From: Tannerellaceae bacterium
GTDB taxonomy: Bacteria > Bacteroidota > Bacteroidia > Bacteroidales > Tannerellaceae
Direction of reading: 5' to 3'
Assembly: GCA_031276545.1 (NCBI GenBank)
Contig: JAISMW010000050.1
Coordinates: forward strand, 1-31,040
Length of the DNA: 31,040 bases
In this document: in pieces, positions 15,749 to 24,241 of the stretch
Layout: every line of letters begins with the position of its first letter
Numbering within the stretch: the stretch's first letter is position 1
Notes under the pieces: model-generated
Databases searched by the model: none
What the model was told of the DNA's origin: nothing
What the model saw: the letters and a program-made list of their open reading frames with translations, nothing else
Made by a program: the position numbers and the translations under genes

Positions 15749-16582
15749 TTAAAGCGACGGAGCCAGTTTTTCTTCCAGGTAGGCTTTCTTTTTTACCGCC
15801 TTTTCCCGTTCTGCCGTCAGTCCGCGGATTTCGTTCAGGATGCCGGCCAGGGAGTAGGTGGCGACCAGGTCTTCCTTGTCCGCTTCGCTCAGATAGAGCG
15901 TGTAGGGCTTTCCGCCGGTATAGTCTACTTTGATGCGTTTGGAGGCATGGGTGCAGACAAACAGGATGGCGTCGAGGCCGTTTGTCCCCTTGTAGGTGAC
16001 GATTTCGGACGTATTCCCGCCGTCCTTGAAGCGGTAGTTCAGCCCTCCGTCGTAGGGGATGGCGACTGTTTCGGCATACAGGCCGTCCGCGGTACTTACC
16101 GTGATGCCGGTATGATCGATCGGGCGGGCGCCGAAGTATACGCTGGCGAGGTACATCTCGCCGTATTCGGTCACGCCGCAACGCAGGTAGGAGCGTTCCA
16201 CGTTGCGTTCCACCGTTTGCCGTTTCCGGACGTAGGTGCCCGATTCGCCATACACCGTATCCTTTTCGAGGATGAAGCCGGCGGCTGCCGGACGGGCTTC
16301 CTCCATCCGGACGGGCAGCAGGCTGTCGCAGTAGGCGATGTTGCGTTCGGCTTCCTTCAGTTCCACCCGACGCATCAGGTCGAGCGCTTCCCTCAGTACG
16401 CCCACTTCCTGGGGATAGCGGGCGCGGAGGCTGTCTATTTCGAGCTTGGCGGACACCCATTCGCTGTTTTCGTACAGCAGGCGGGCGTTTTCCAGCGCTG
16501 TGCGGGCTTCTTTCTCCCGGTTCCGGCAGCCGGCCGGCGTCAGGAGCATCAGGATCAATCCGTATAGGGCGAAGTTTTTCAT
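15749..16582 (-). CDS. Predicted lipoprotein with helical N-terminal region, unknown function
   Basis: The protein has 277 residues. The signal (MKNFALYGLILMLLTPAGC) ends in a lipobox with Cys19. Residues about 22-95 are charged and helical (ARTALENARLLYENSEWVSA, LREALDLMRRVELKEAE), resembling a TPR or coiled-coil segment. A beta-rich central part follows (about 105-225, including YVRKRQTVERNVERSYLRCG). The protein closes with a second charged helix (LNEIRGLTAEREKAVKKKAY). I do not recognise the family. It is probably the first gene of a two-lipoprotein unit and has a -7 box (TAAATTTG) about 22 bp upstream, divergent from the Gfo/Idh gene. Confidence 0.75.
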   Translation of the reverse strand: MKNFALYGLILMLLTPAGCRNREKEARTALENARLLYENSEWVSAKLEIDSLRARYPQEVGVLREALDLMRRVELKEAERNIAYCDSLLPVRMEEARPAAAGFILEKDTVYGESGTYVRKRQTVERNVERSYLRCGVTEYGEMYLASVYFGARPIDHTGITVSTADGLYAETVAIPYDGGLNYRFKDGGNTSEIVTYKGTNGLDAILFVCTHASKRIKVDYTGGKPYTLYLSEADKEDLVATYSLAGILNEIRGLTAEREKAVKKKAYLEEKLAPSL

Positions 16583-16603
16583 TCCGTTTCTTTTTTAGCT
16601 CCG

Positions 16604-16611
16604 CAAATTTA
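16604..16611 (-). promoter_or_regulatory. -7 box of the lipoprotein pair
   Basis: The minus strand reads TAAATTTG (TAnnTTTG) 22 bp before the ATG at 16582. No good TTTG at -33 is visible. Confidence 0.4.
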
Positions 16612-16634
16612 GTCTTTCTTTCCAATATTCGGGC

Positions 16635-16642
16635 TATTTTTG
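16635..16642 (+). promoter_or_regulatory. -7 box of the Gfo/Idh-DUF6807 operon
   Basis: TATTTTTG matches TAnnTTTG and lies about 90 bp before the ATG at 16730. It is divergent from the lipoprotein promoter at 16604-16611. There is no clear -33 match. Confidence 0.35.
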
Positions 16643-16729
16643 TTCCCGCCGCAGGGCGTCTGTACGCAGCCTGCGGATTACCATGAAGATATCAGTCTGT
16701 ATTTTTTCACCATAAATATCGTATATAGA

Positions 16730-18079
16730 ATGAAAACACATTCCAGAAGAACATTTTTGGCCACCGCCCTCACCGGGACGGTCGCCTCCGCGGTGGCGCC
16801 TGCCGCCCTGGCCGCGGAAGTATCCGGAGCCGTCGAAAGTCCGGTTGTCATTCCCCAAAGAGCTTTCGGGGCGAACGATCGCATCCGCATCGCCGTGCTG
16901 GGCGTCAACGGACGCGGACAGTCGCACATCGACATCCTCATGAAGCAGGGCGACACCGACGTGGTAGCTCTCTGCGACCCCGATTCGGCCATCCTCGCCC
17001 GGAGGGCAAAGTCCTTTGAAGAGAAGTATGGGCGCAGCCTGTCCGCCGTACAGGATTTCCGCCGCCTCTACGAACGAAACGACATCGACGCCGTCACCTT
17101 GGCCACCCCGAACCACTGGCACGCCCTGCAGACCGTCATGGCCTGTCAGGCCGGCAAGGACGTATACCTGGAAAAGCCCGCCACCCACAATGTATCCGAA
17201 GGGAGGAAGATCATCGAGGCCGCCTACCGCTACAACCGCATCGTCCAGCACGGCGTGCAACTGCGCAGCTCCGAGGCCATCCGCGAAGCCATCCGCCTCT
17301 TGAGGGACGGCATCATCGGAAGGGTCTACATGGCGCGCGGACTGGTGTTCCGCCGGCGTCCCGGCATCGGCAACAAGGGAGTTTCCGGCGTCCCCGCGGG
17401 GCTGGACTACGACCTCTGGTGCGGACCCGCTCCCCTGACGCCCTTCACCGAAAACCTCGTGCACTACAACTGGCACTGGCACTGGAACTACGGCAACGGC
17501 GACGTGGGCAACCAGGGTGTCCACGAAACAGACCTCTGCCTCTGGGGACTCGACGCCGGTTTGCCCGAACGCATCACCTCCATGGGAGGGAAATTCCTGT
17601 TCGACGACTGCAGGGAGACGCCCGAAGTCCTCACCTCCGTCTACCACTATCCGAAGGAGAGGAAAATCATACAGTTTGAAGTGCGCAACTGGTGCACCAA
17701 CCTGGAAGACGGAGCCGGCGTGGGCAATATCTTCTACGGCGAAAAGGGGTACCTCGTGGTGAAGGGATACGACACCTACGAGGTCTACTTCGGCGAAAAG
17801 CGCGAAAAAGGCCCCTCACGCTCCGAAAAGGGCGAACTGGAACGCCATTTCGCCAACTGGACCGACGCCATCCGCTCTCGCGACATGACTCTGCTGAACG
17901 CCCCGGTGGAAACCGCTCACCGGGCTTCCGCGCTGGCACACCTGGGGAATATCTCCTTCCGCCTGGGAAGGCAGTTGCACTTCGACCCCGTGGCCGAACG
18001 TTTCCTTGGCGACGAAGAGGCCAACCGTATGCTCACGCGCGAATACCGTCCTCCCTACACCTTCCCCGAAACCATATAG
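16730..18079 (+). CDS. Exported Gfo/Idh/MocA-family oxidoreductase (Tat signal)
   Basis: The 449-residue protein begins with a twin-arginine signal (MKTHSRRTFLATAL, then a hydrophobic Ala-rich stretch ending AALAAE), so it is probably exported folded with its NAD(P) cofactor. The Rossmann domain starts at about residue 50 (RIRIAVLGVNGRGQSHIDIL), and the family EKP motif is at 148-150 (VYLEKPATHNVSEG). The C-terminal domain contains a His/Trp-rich stretch (NWHWHWNYGNGDVGNQG, then VHETDLCLWGL) seen in the GH109-like branch of the family. Members act on sugars or sugar derivatives by hydride transfer, or as NAD-dependent glycosidases; the substrate here is not determinable. The in-frame region upstream of 16730 is not needed. 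The next gene starts 3 bp after its stop, so it forms an operon with the DUF6807 protein. Confidence 0.88.
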   Translation: MKTHSRRTFLATALTGTVASAVAPAALAAEVSGAVESPVVIPQRAFGANDRIRIAVLGVNGRGQSHIDILMKQGDTDVVALCDPDSAILARRAKSFEEKYGRSLSAVQDFRRLYERNDIDAVTLATPNHWHALQTVMACQAGKDVYLEKPATHNVSEGRKIIEAAYRYNRIVQHGVQLRSSEAIREAIRLLRDGIIGRVYMARGLVFRRRPGIGNKGVSGVPAGLDYDLWCGPAPLTPFTENLVHYNWHWHWNYGNGDVGNQGVHETDLCLWGLDAGLPERITSMGGKFLFDDCRETPEVLTSVYHYPKERKIIQFEVRNWCTNLEDGAGVGNIFYGEKGYLVVKGYDTYEVYFGEKREKGPSRSEKGELERHFANWTDAIRSRDMTLLNAPVETAHRASALAHLGNISFRLGRQLHFDPVAERFLGDEEANRMLTREYRPPYTFPETI

Positions 18080-18082
18080 CCC

Positions 18083-19165
18083 ATGAAACACATCCCTATG
18101 GCAGGTCTCCTGCTCTGGGCGGCCGGCGTCGTACCGGCCGCAGCCGACGATCCCTCCGAGGGGGGGATACGCCTCGTGCACGACGAAGCGGCAAAGAAAG
18201 TGGAGGTACGCTGCGGCGACCGGCTCTTCACCGCCTACCTCTATCCCGACAGCCTGGATAAACCGGTGCTCTTCCCCCTTCTGACGGCCGGAGGTACCGC
18301 CGTGACCAGGGGATTCCCCCTCGACCCGAAGCCGGGCGACCGGGTGGATCATCCCCACCAGGCAGGTCTGTGGTTTAACTTCGGCGACGTGAACGGACTG
18401 GATTTCTGGAACAACTCCTACGCCATCCCACCGGAACGGAAACACCGCTACGGCGTCATACGCCACCGGGCGGTGAAGGAAATGCGCAGCGGACAGCAGG
18501 AAGGCAGCCTCACCGTGACGGCCGACTGGACAGACCACGCCGGACACGTCCTCCTGGACGCCGAAACCCGCTACGTCTTTGCCGAACAAGGCAACCGCCG
18601 CACCGTGGAACACAGCATCACCCTGACAGCCATCGGCGACACGGTGGTCTTCACCGACAACAAGGAGGGACTCTTCGCCCTGCGCGTAGACCGTGCCTTT
18701 GAGGAACCCTCCGACCAACCGGACATCTTCATCGACGCCAACGGCCTCCCCGCCTCCGCCCCGACGGTGAACAGCGGCGGAGCCAACGGCCGATACCGCA
18801 GCAGCGAAGGTTTGGAAGGCTCCGACGTATGGGGAAAGCCTGCCCGCCGGGTAAGCCTTTCGGCCCGGAAGAACGGCGAAGACATCACCCTGACCATCGC
18901 AGACTACCCCTCCAATCCCGGCTACCCCGCCCGGTGGCACGCCAGGGGCTACGGTCTTTTTGCGGCCAACAACATGGGAAGCCGCTCCTTCAGCCCGGAC
19001 GCCCCCCTCTTCACCCTAAGGTTGCTCCCCGGCCGGTCGGTCACCTTCAAACACCTTATCATTGTTGACTCCGGCAAGGCCGATGCTGACGTCAGCAAGG
19101 CCAAGGGGGAAGCCCCCATAGCCGTCAGTCTAAGTCAAAGCGAGAATAAGAATCTATTTGATTAA
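18083..19165 (+). CDS. Secreted DUF6807 / PmoA-family protein
   Basis: The 360-residue protein has a signal peptide (MKHIPMAGLLLWAAGVVPAAA). It belongs to the family annotated as PmoA or DUF6807, named for methane oxygenase similarity but found mostly in carbohydrate-using bacteria. A typical signature is DHPHQAGLWFNFGDVNGLDF near residues 88-107, with a later RWHARGYGLFAANNMG stretch. The fold is likely a beta-sandwich and the catalytic role is not established. It starts 3 bp after the Gfo/Idh stop. This family pair recurs in Bacteroidota and Planctomycetes sugar loci, so a joint role in oxidising or processing an unusual sugar outside the cytoplasm is a reasonable inference. Confidence 0.85.
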   Translation: MKHIPMAGLLLWAAGVVPAAADDPSEGGIRLVHDEAAKKVEVRCGDRLFTAYLYPDSLDKPVLFPLLTAGGTAVTRGFPLDPKPGDRVDHPHQAGLWFNFGDVNGLDFWNNSYAIPPERKHRYGVIRHRAVKEMRSGQQEGSLTVTADWTDHAGHVLLDAETRYVFAEQGNRRTVEHSITLTAIGDTVVFTDNKEGLFALRVDRAFEEPSDQPDIFIDANGLPASAPTVNSGGANGRYRSSEGLEGSDVWGKPARRVSLSARKNGEDITLTIADYPSNPGYPARWHARGYGLFAANNMGSRSFSPDAPLFTLRLLPGRSVTFKHLIIVDSGKADADVSKAKGEAPIAVSLSQSENKNLFD

Positions 19166-19507
19166 CAGTGAAATAAGAAGGATAAAAGTATGGACGGACA
19201 GGCGCAGAGTCCGGGTAAAATATGGAAAGAAGAAACTGGCCGTCAGACTCCGTAGCGTATAACGGGCGGAAGTGTTTGAGGAAATGCATCCTTTCGGGTA
19301 ACGGACGCGGCATTCCGGTTTTCATCCGTGTGCGGTAGAGTGGCTGAAAAAGCGCAGCAAGCGTACCGGTTCCTCAACGGTAAATACAAAATTTGCAGCC
19401 AGGCGATTTGTAATTGAAACGGAATATTTTTTTTAGTTCCGTGTTGCTGTAAAACCGGAGGGAAATTCGTACCCTGCACCATGTTAAAGAACTTTTAATT
19501 TTTATGT

Positions 19508-19546
19508 GCGGGGCTATTTTTGTGCGAAAAAATATCCCCGCTTTTT
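19508..19546 (+). terminator. Intrinsic terminator-like hairpin
   Basis: GCGGGG (19508-19513) pairs with CCCCGC (19536-19541). Inside it ATTTTT pairs with AAAAAT around GTGCG, and TTTTT follows. It lies 340 bp past the DUF6807 gene, so it may end that transcript or an unannotated RNA in the gap. Confidence 0.65.
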
Positions 19547-19949
19547 GTTGTTCAATTCGTGCAAATATACAGCTTATTTTTCTGAACTGTAAATAAATAA
19601 ATGGATTATTCCGGGTAAACAGAGTTTGTTTTTCTTTTGCTCCAGCCAGTGATTTTCAGACAGAATTTCCCGTATACTTCCAGGCGATAGAGAGCGCCTT
19701 TTTGCGGGAGGCGCGCAGGCAGTCAAAGAATGTATCAAAAAGCGAGCCAAGCGTTTTGAGTGATTTGTTCAGACTGAGTAGCCGTATGAGTGCCCTTTGG
19801 AATCGGTTTTTTGCTGTGAAATCTTCCGAAGGACTAAAAAAGACTGGGAATTGGCACTTCATTTTTCACTACGATTTGTTGTTAATACTTGTGATTTTAA
19901 CGAAATCCATTCTTTGTATGAGACTCGCTTATAAATCGCTATTTTTATC

Positions 19950-19957
19950 TAAGTTTG
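19950..19957 (+). promoter_or_regulatory. -7 box of menA
   Basis: TAAGTTTG matches TAnnTTTG and lies 41 bp before the ATG at 19999. No TTTG at suitable spacing is seen. Confidence 0.4.
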
Positions 19958-19998
19958 TATTAAAAAAAGATTGACTTCTAAATAATTGCAGACAAAAG

Positions 19999-21030
19999 AT
20001 GAGATTAACAAAAAAGCAGCGAGCTGACAGCGAATTGTCTCAGTGTTTGACGGAATGGGGATGGAAATGTCATCACCCTGGTATTCCAACAACAGAAAAA
20101 CGGGAATTTGTGTCGCCTCCATCGCCCAATCTCTCCGGCACCGGCCGGAAGGAGGCTTTCTCTTTCTGGTTGCAGGCGGCGCGTCCGAAGACGCTTACGG
20201 CTTCGGTCAGTCCGGTGCTTTTGGGGTGTGCACTGGCTTATGTCGACGGTCTGTTTCGTCCGGGAGCTGCCGTGCTTTGCTTGCTGGTTGCCCTCTTGGC
20301 GCAGATTGCCTGCAACTTTGCCAATGATTATTTCGACTTTAAGAAAGGAGCCGATACGGCCGACCGCCTCGGCCCCGAACGCGCCGTAGCCTGTGGACGT
20401 ATCGCTCCCCGGACTATGCTGGCCGCTACCTTTATTACGCTGGGACTGGCCTGTTTGTGCGGGTTAGGATTGCTTTTCTATGCCGATTGGTGGTTGCTTT
20501 TTGTCGGGATAGCCATTGCCGTATGTGCGCTGGCCTATTCTGCGGGACCCTATCCACTGGCCTATCACGGGTTGGGCGATGTGTGCGTATTATTGTTTTA
20601 CGGTGTAGTGCCGGTCTGCTTTACCTATTATGTACAGGCGCTTTCGTTTAGTGTTTTATCTTTTTGGCTGTCGCTATCGGTTGGCCTTTTGTCCGTAAAT
20701 ATTCTTGTTGTAAACAATTATCGCGATTACGAACAGGACAGAGCGGCGGGCAAACGTACTTCTATTGTATATTTCGGTCGCAGGTTCGGTCGCCTTCTCT
20801 ATTTGGCTAACGGGATATCGGCTATTGTTTTTACCCTTCCTCTTCTTCTTTTTCCAGCGAATGCACAATGGATTGATCTGCTATACCTTGCCTTCTTCCT
20901 GCTTTTCCTGAGCACCTGGCGCGAACTGACCCGTTTGCAGGGACGCGCCCTCAACCGGACGCTTGGTCGTACGGCGCGTAATGTGTTTTTTTATACAATT
21001 CTTCTTATTTTAGCTATTCTATTTCAATAA
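19999..21030 (+). CDS. menA: 1,4-dihydroxy-2-naphthoate polyprenyltransferase
   Basis: MenA is a UbiA-superfamily membrane enzyme that prenylates 1,4-dihydroxy-2-naphthoate to demethylmenaquinone for the anaerobic respiratory chain. The family region begins FWLQAARPKTLTASVSPVLL. Both Asp-rich motifs that bind the Mg-prenyl diphosphate are present: NDYFDFKKGADT near residue 109 and NNYRDYEQDRAAGKRT near residue 239. About eight or nine hydrophobic helices are visible. The protein is 343 residues, longer than the usual size of about 300, because of a polar N-terminal stretch of about 50 residues. ATG 19999 is the only Met before about residue 135, but a GTG near residue 39 would give a more typical protein. 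No other men genes are nearby. Confidence 0.92.
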   Translation: MRLTKKQRADSELSQCLTEWGWKCHHPGIPTTEKREFVSPPSPNLSGTGRKEAFSFWLQAARPKTLTASVSPVLLGCALAYVDGLFRPGAAVLCLLVALLAQIACNFANDYFDFKKGADTADRLGPERAVACGRIAPRTMLAATFITLGLACLCGLGLLFYADWWLLFVGIAIAVCALAYSAGPYPLAYHGLGDVCVLLFYGVVPVCFTYYVQALSFSVLSFWLSLSVGLLSVNILVVNNYRDYEQDRAAGKRTSIVYFGRRFGRLLYLANGISAIVFTLPLLLFPANAQWIDLLYLAFFLLFLSTWRELTRLQGRALNRTLGRTARNVFFYTILLILAILFQ

Positions 21031-21109
21031 AAAACCTTATTCGACACATAACTGTTATTGTATTTTCATAAAATAACCATTTATTCCTGTATTGTTTGCA
21101 AATATGTGA

Positions 21110-21117
21110 TATATTTG
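21110..21117 (+). promoter_or_regulatory. -7 box before the secreted paralogue pair
   Basis: TATATTTG (TAnnTTTG) lies 72 bp before the ATG at 21190, in an AT-rich leader. A TTTG at 21095-21098 is too close to be the -33 element. Confidence 0.35.
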
Positions 21118-21189
21118 CGTCGCATATTGCGGCTGACTTGTTCTCAGACCGTTATATTGTGTTTTTTAACTATAAAATCAAGATAAACG

Positions 21190-22275
21190 ATGAACAAAAA
21201 GAAAAATTTATTGTGGATGGTATCTTTTCTAATGGCTTTCCGGGCTTTTTCCCAGGTAGGCATAGGGATAGAAAAGCCGGATTCGGCATCTATATTAGAG
21301 ATAAAATCCTCTAACAAGGGGGTACTGATTCCGAGAGTTATGCTAAAATCAATCAAGTTCGACCTGGACAGCCTGCCCGGTCAGCCTACCGGTTTGTTGA
21401 TCTACAACAAAGGAGGCGTACTGGCGGAAGGCTTTTATTTCTGGAACGGGGCGGAATGGGAAAACCTGGTGTCGTCTACAACGATTGACCCTAAAATCGA
21501 CGGCCTGGATTGCAGCCATGCCCTGCTGGAACCCCAGACATTTGCGGCCGGGGTGGCTTATGTCGGCATATTGAGAGTGCCTTATGTGGGCGGGAACGGC
21601 GGGAAATATCCTGCACGGGAATGTGTATCGGCCATATCCGGAAATACAGGCCTGAAGGCCTGCCTGAAAGCGGGAATACTGGAACAAGGGAGGGGATATT
21701 TAGTCTATGACGTGACGGGAACTCCCACGTCCAGCTCCCCGGTCGGCGCCACTTTTCCCATTTCGTTCGGGAATCATACTTGTCAGGTAACGGTAGGGGA
21801 TATCGAAAGCGCTACCATGACGTCTACCTTTTCCGTAGGGCCTTTGATACCAGTTGCAGGGACTACCAACAACTTCCAAAGGGTTGTCACTTCCTTCGAC
21901 GGAAAATTCTCCGTCAGGATCTATGTAAACGGAGGGTCGCTGTCAAACGGATATCTTCAAATCAGACACAACGTGAGCAGCAATATTACGATTATGTGGA
22001 ACGGACTCACGTCCACCAACTCGCTCAACGGTTCGGCCAACAATCAGTATCAGTTAACCCATCTCCAGTCCTGGTATGGCGCCTGGGGACCCAACAACAT
22101 TTCGATACCGGAACAGCGCAGCTATATATGGACTACGACGGATGTAACGGATAAGACCGTCTACCACCTCACCGTAATGATTGGTTCGTCCACTCCCGGC
22201 AGTATTTCGGCTAATGCCGAGAATATGAAAAACACCAACATCTTCCTGAAGATTGAGCAAATACAGGCTAACTGA
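21190..22275 (+). CDS. Secreted Bacteroidota surface protein, paralogue A
   Basis: The 361-residue protein has a signal peptide ending near AFSQ. The mature N-terminus (VGIGIEKPDSASILEI, SSNKGVLIPRV, GLLIYNKGG, GFYFWNGAEWENL) is the module found at the start of many Bacteroidota extracellular fibre or adhesin proteins. From about residue 105 comes a second domain with YVGGNGGKYPA and GRGYLVYDVTGTPTSSSPVG. A C-terminal part contains ITIMWNGLTS and PEQRSYIWTTTDVTDKTVYH, and the protein ends KIEQIQAN. No T9SS sorting domain is evident. The downstream paralogue begins 14 bp after the stop and shares the whole layout, so the two probably come from one duplicated gene and one transcript. Function unknown. 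Confidence 0.8.
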   Translation: MNKKKNLLWMVSFLMAFRAFSQVGIGIEKPDSASILEIKSSNKGVLIPRVMLKSIKFDLDSLPGQPTGLLIYNKGGVLAEGFYFWNGAEWENLVSSTTIDPKIDGLDCSHALLEPQTFAAGVAYVGILRVPYVGGNGGKYPARECVSAISGNTGLKACLKAGILEQGRGYLVYDVTGTPTSSSPVGATFPISFGNHTCQVTVGDIESATMTSTFSVGPLIPVAGTTNNFQRVVTSFDGKFSVRIYVNGGSLSNGYLQIRHNVSSNITIMWNGLTSTNSLNGSANNQYQLTHLQSWYGAWGPNNISIPEQRSYIWTTTDVTDKTVYHLTVMIGSSTPGSISANAENMKNTNIFLKIEQIQAN

Positions 22276-22289
22276 TTCAAAATACCTTA

Positions 22290-23444
22290 ATGTATATGCA
22301 ACTTACGAACAGAAAAAAGAAATTACTGCTCTGCACAGTCGGCTTCCTGGCCATGCCTCTTTCCGCCCAGTTGGGAATCGGGACGTTCCAGCCCGACAGG
22401 GCAGCCATGCTGGACGTCGTTTCTTCCGATAAAGGTCTGCTGATACCGCGCGTTTCGCTTCAGTCTACCACGTACATTCTGGACAGCCTTGTCCGCACGC
22501 AGCCCGCCGGACTGCTGGTCTATAATGAAGGAGATAGCATCCCGGAAGGATTTTATTTCTGGAACGGGGAGATATGGAAAAACGTGGAATCATACGTATC
22601 CGTGCCTCCTGCCATATCCAGGCTGATCTGTCAGCGGGCTACGCTTGAGCCTTCTGTACTTAAAGCCGGAAAGCCTTATTCGGGTCTGCTGAAAATTCCC
22701 TATATCGGCGGGAACGGTGGCAAATATTCCATCGGAAGTCTGATTGCATCGTCGGGAAATCCGGGATTGCAAATGCGCCTGAAGGCCGGAACGCTGGCCT
22801 ACGGACTGGGTGAACTTCTGTACGACGTGGAAGGGACTCCCACCTTCGACTCCCCGGCCGGCGCTACCTTTCCTGTTGAATTTATGGGATACGAATGCAG
22901 GGTGACAGTAGGGGAAACGCAAAATGCAACCGTGACGGCTGTGGCGGCCGTAGGGCCTCTGGAAAAGACATCGGACAATGGTTATAACGGGTTTCACCGG
23001 GTGGTGACGTCTCCCGACAGTAAGTTTTCCGTCAGGGTTTTTATCCGGAACGGAGGCAATCTGGCGAATGCCGACCTCCAGATTCAAAGTCATAAAGACA
23101 ACGTCACCATTATGTGGAACGGGCTGGTATCTTATACCGGAGGCACACTGGGGACGTCAAACAACCGCCTCCTCCTGACTTCCGCCGGAATATGGTATGG
23201 CAACAGCGGCAATTCCGGAGGGGACGCCACCACCGGCGCAAATGCCGCCTGGGGAAACGAAGATGTCTATTATTCGGCTCCGGAGCAGCGCTCCTATATG
23301 TGGAGCACCTCCGACATAAACGACAAGACGGTCTACGTCCTTACGTTTATGATGGGAGCGCCTACCCCCAACGTACCGGCGGGGGAGACCACGGCGAAGG
23401 AAACCAAAGCGTTCCTGCAGATAGAGCAGATACAGGCCGACTGA
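22290..23444 (+). CDS. Secreted Bacteroidota surface protein, paralogue B
   Basis: The 384-residue protein is a full-length paralogue of the preceding gene. It has a signal peptide (cleavage near LSAQ), then LGIGTFQPDRAAMLDV, SSDKGLLIPRVSL, GLLVYNEGDSI and GFYFWNGEIWKNV. The GGNGGKYSIG domain follows, then EGTPTFDSPAGATFPVEF and VTIMWNGLVS. The end is PEQRSYMWSTSDINDKTVYV ... QIEQIQAD. It differs mainly by small insertions, including a Gly/Asn-rich loop (residues about 300-325) absent from paralogue A. MYMQLTNRK precedes the hydrophobic core; the Met at the third codon is another possible start. The stop lies 1 bp from the convergent rhaD stop. The paired surface proteins may form a complex, but that is inference. 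Confidence 0.8.
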   Translation: MYMQLTNRKKKLLLCTVGFLAMPLSAQLGIGTFQPDRAAMLDVVSSDKGLLIPRVSLQSTTYILDSLVRTQPAGLLVYNEGDSIPEGFYFWNGEIWKNVESYVSVPPAISRLICQRATLEPSVLKAGKPYSGLLKIPYIGGNGGKYSIGSLIASSGNPGLQMRLKAGTLAYGLGELLYDVEGTPTFDSPAGATFPVEFMGYECRVTVGETQNATVTAVAAVGPLEKTSDNGYNGFHRVVTSPDSKFSVRVFIRNGGNLANADLQIQSHKDNVTIMWNGLVSYTGGTLGTSNNRLLLTSAGIWYGNSGNSGGDATTGANAAWGNEDVYYSAPEQRSYMWSTSDINDKTVYVLTFMMGAPTPNVPAGETTAKETKAFLQIEQIQAD

Positions 23445-23445
23445 C

Positions 23446-24240
23446 CTAAAGGCGGAAGGCTTCCGCCAAATCGTCGAGCTGACGGTCGGTCATTCCTTCC
23501 GGAGGATAGCCGGCGGCACGGGCGCTGAAGAATATCTGCGCCGACTTGCTCAGGGTGTCGATGGCGTCGAAGCAGTCGATAATGTCCTCCCCTACGGCCA
23601 GGATACCGTGCTTTTCCCAGAAAACTACGTCGTGGCGGCCAAGCTGCCTAATCGTAGCGTGCGCCAGCGCCAAGCTTCCCGGTATTTCGTAGGGGACGAT
23701 GCCGATACCTTTGGGTACGATGATCCGGCATTCCGGAATCATGCTCCAGAGCAGGCGGGTCAGCCTGACGGAATCCAGGTAGGGGGTGCAGTGCGTCAGT
23801 CCGATAAGGTCGGTAGGGTGGGTATGGAGCACCACGCGGGTCTGCCGCCCCGAAGCCCGCAGGAAGTTGTGCATCAGCAGATGGGAAGGCAGTTCCGAGG
23901 TGGGAGCCACAGGCTTTTCGGCCAGGATGTCGTACGCCCCTCCGTCTTCGGATATACGTATCAGGGAGCCGTGGCTCCAGGGGTCTTTGGCCACGTACCG
24001 CATCCGCTTCCCTGTGCCGGTTACGTAGAAGACGTCCCCTTTCAGTTCGCCGACAGGTTCCTGCAGGGCGATGCCTGCTTGTACGGGCGTCATCCGCCGC
24101 TCTTCGGGCGTAAGCATCCCGGTAACATTTACGGAGATATTTCCGCCGTTCCGTTCAGCCCAGCCTTTTTCCCAGAGGTATCCGGCCACTTCGGCTATGC
24201 GGTCTATTTCCGCCGCCAGTGTGAGATTGTTTCGAATCAT
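23446..24240 (-). CDS. rhaD: L-rhamnulose-1-phosphate aldolase
   Basis: RhaD cleaves L-rhamnulose 1-phosphate into dihydroxyacetone phosphate and L-lactaldehyde, the last step of the phosphorylated rhamnose pathway. The 264 residues match the class II zinc aldolase family. The conserved NGGNISVN lies near the start, TSELPSHLLMHNFL supplies the catalytic-region glutamate, and HTHPTDLIGLTH supplies the zinc-binding histidines. A later His lies in FWEKHGILAVGE. It is the last gene of the rhaBATD operon and starts 1 bp after rhaT ends. No gene for lactaldehyde handling is seen nearby. Confidence 0.94.
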   Translation of the reverse strand: MIRNNLTLAAEIDRIAEVAGYLWEKGWAERNGGNISVNVTGMLTPEERRMTPVQAGIALQEPVGELKGDVFYVTGTGKRMRYVAKDPWSHGSLIRISEDGGAYDILAEKPVAPTSELPSHLLMHNFLRASGRQTRVVLHTHPTDLIGLTHCTPYLDSVRLTRLLWSMIPECRIIVPKGIGIVPYEIPGSLALAHATIRQLGRHDVVFWEKHGILAVGEDIIDCFDAIDTLSKSAQIFFSARAAGYPPEGMTDRQLDDLAEAFRL

Positions 24241-24241
24241 A

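Larger units (their letters stand above)
19166..19998. other. Long intergenic region without a confident gene
   Basis: This 830-bp stretch holds a strong hairpin at 19508-19546 and the menA -7 box at 19950-19957. Short open frames exist on both strands: 19656-19862 minus (68 codons) and 19702-19974 plus (90 codons, largely antisense to it). They contain motif-like stretches such as FDTFFDCLRASRKKALS (minus) and SALWNRFFAVKSSEGLKK (plus). I recognise neither, and both could be remnants. Confidence 0.5.
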
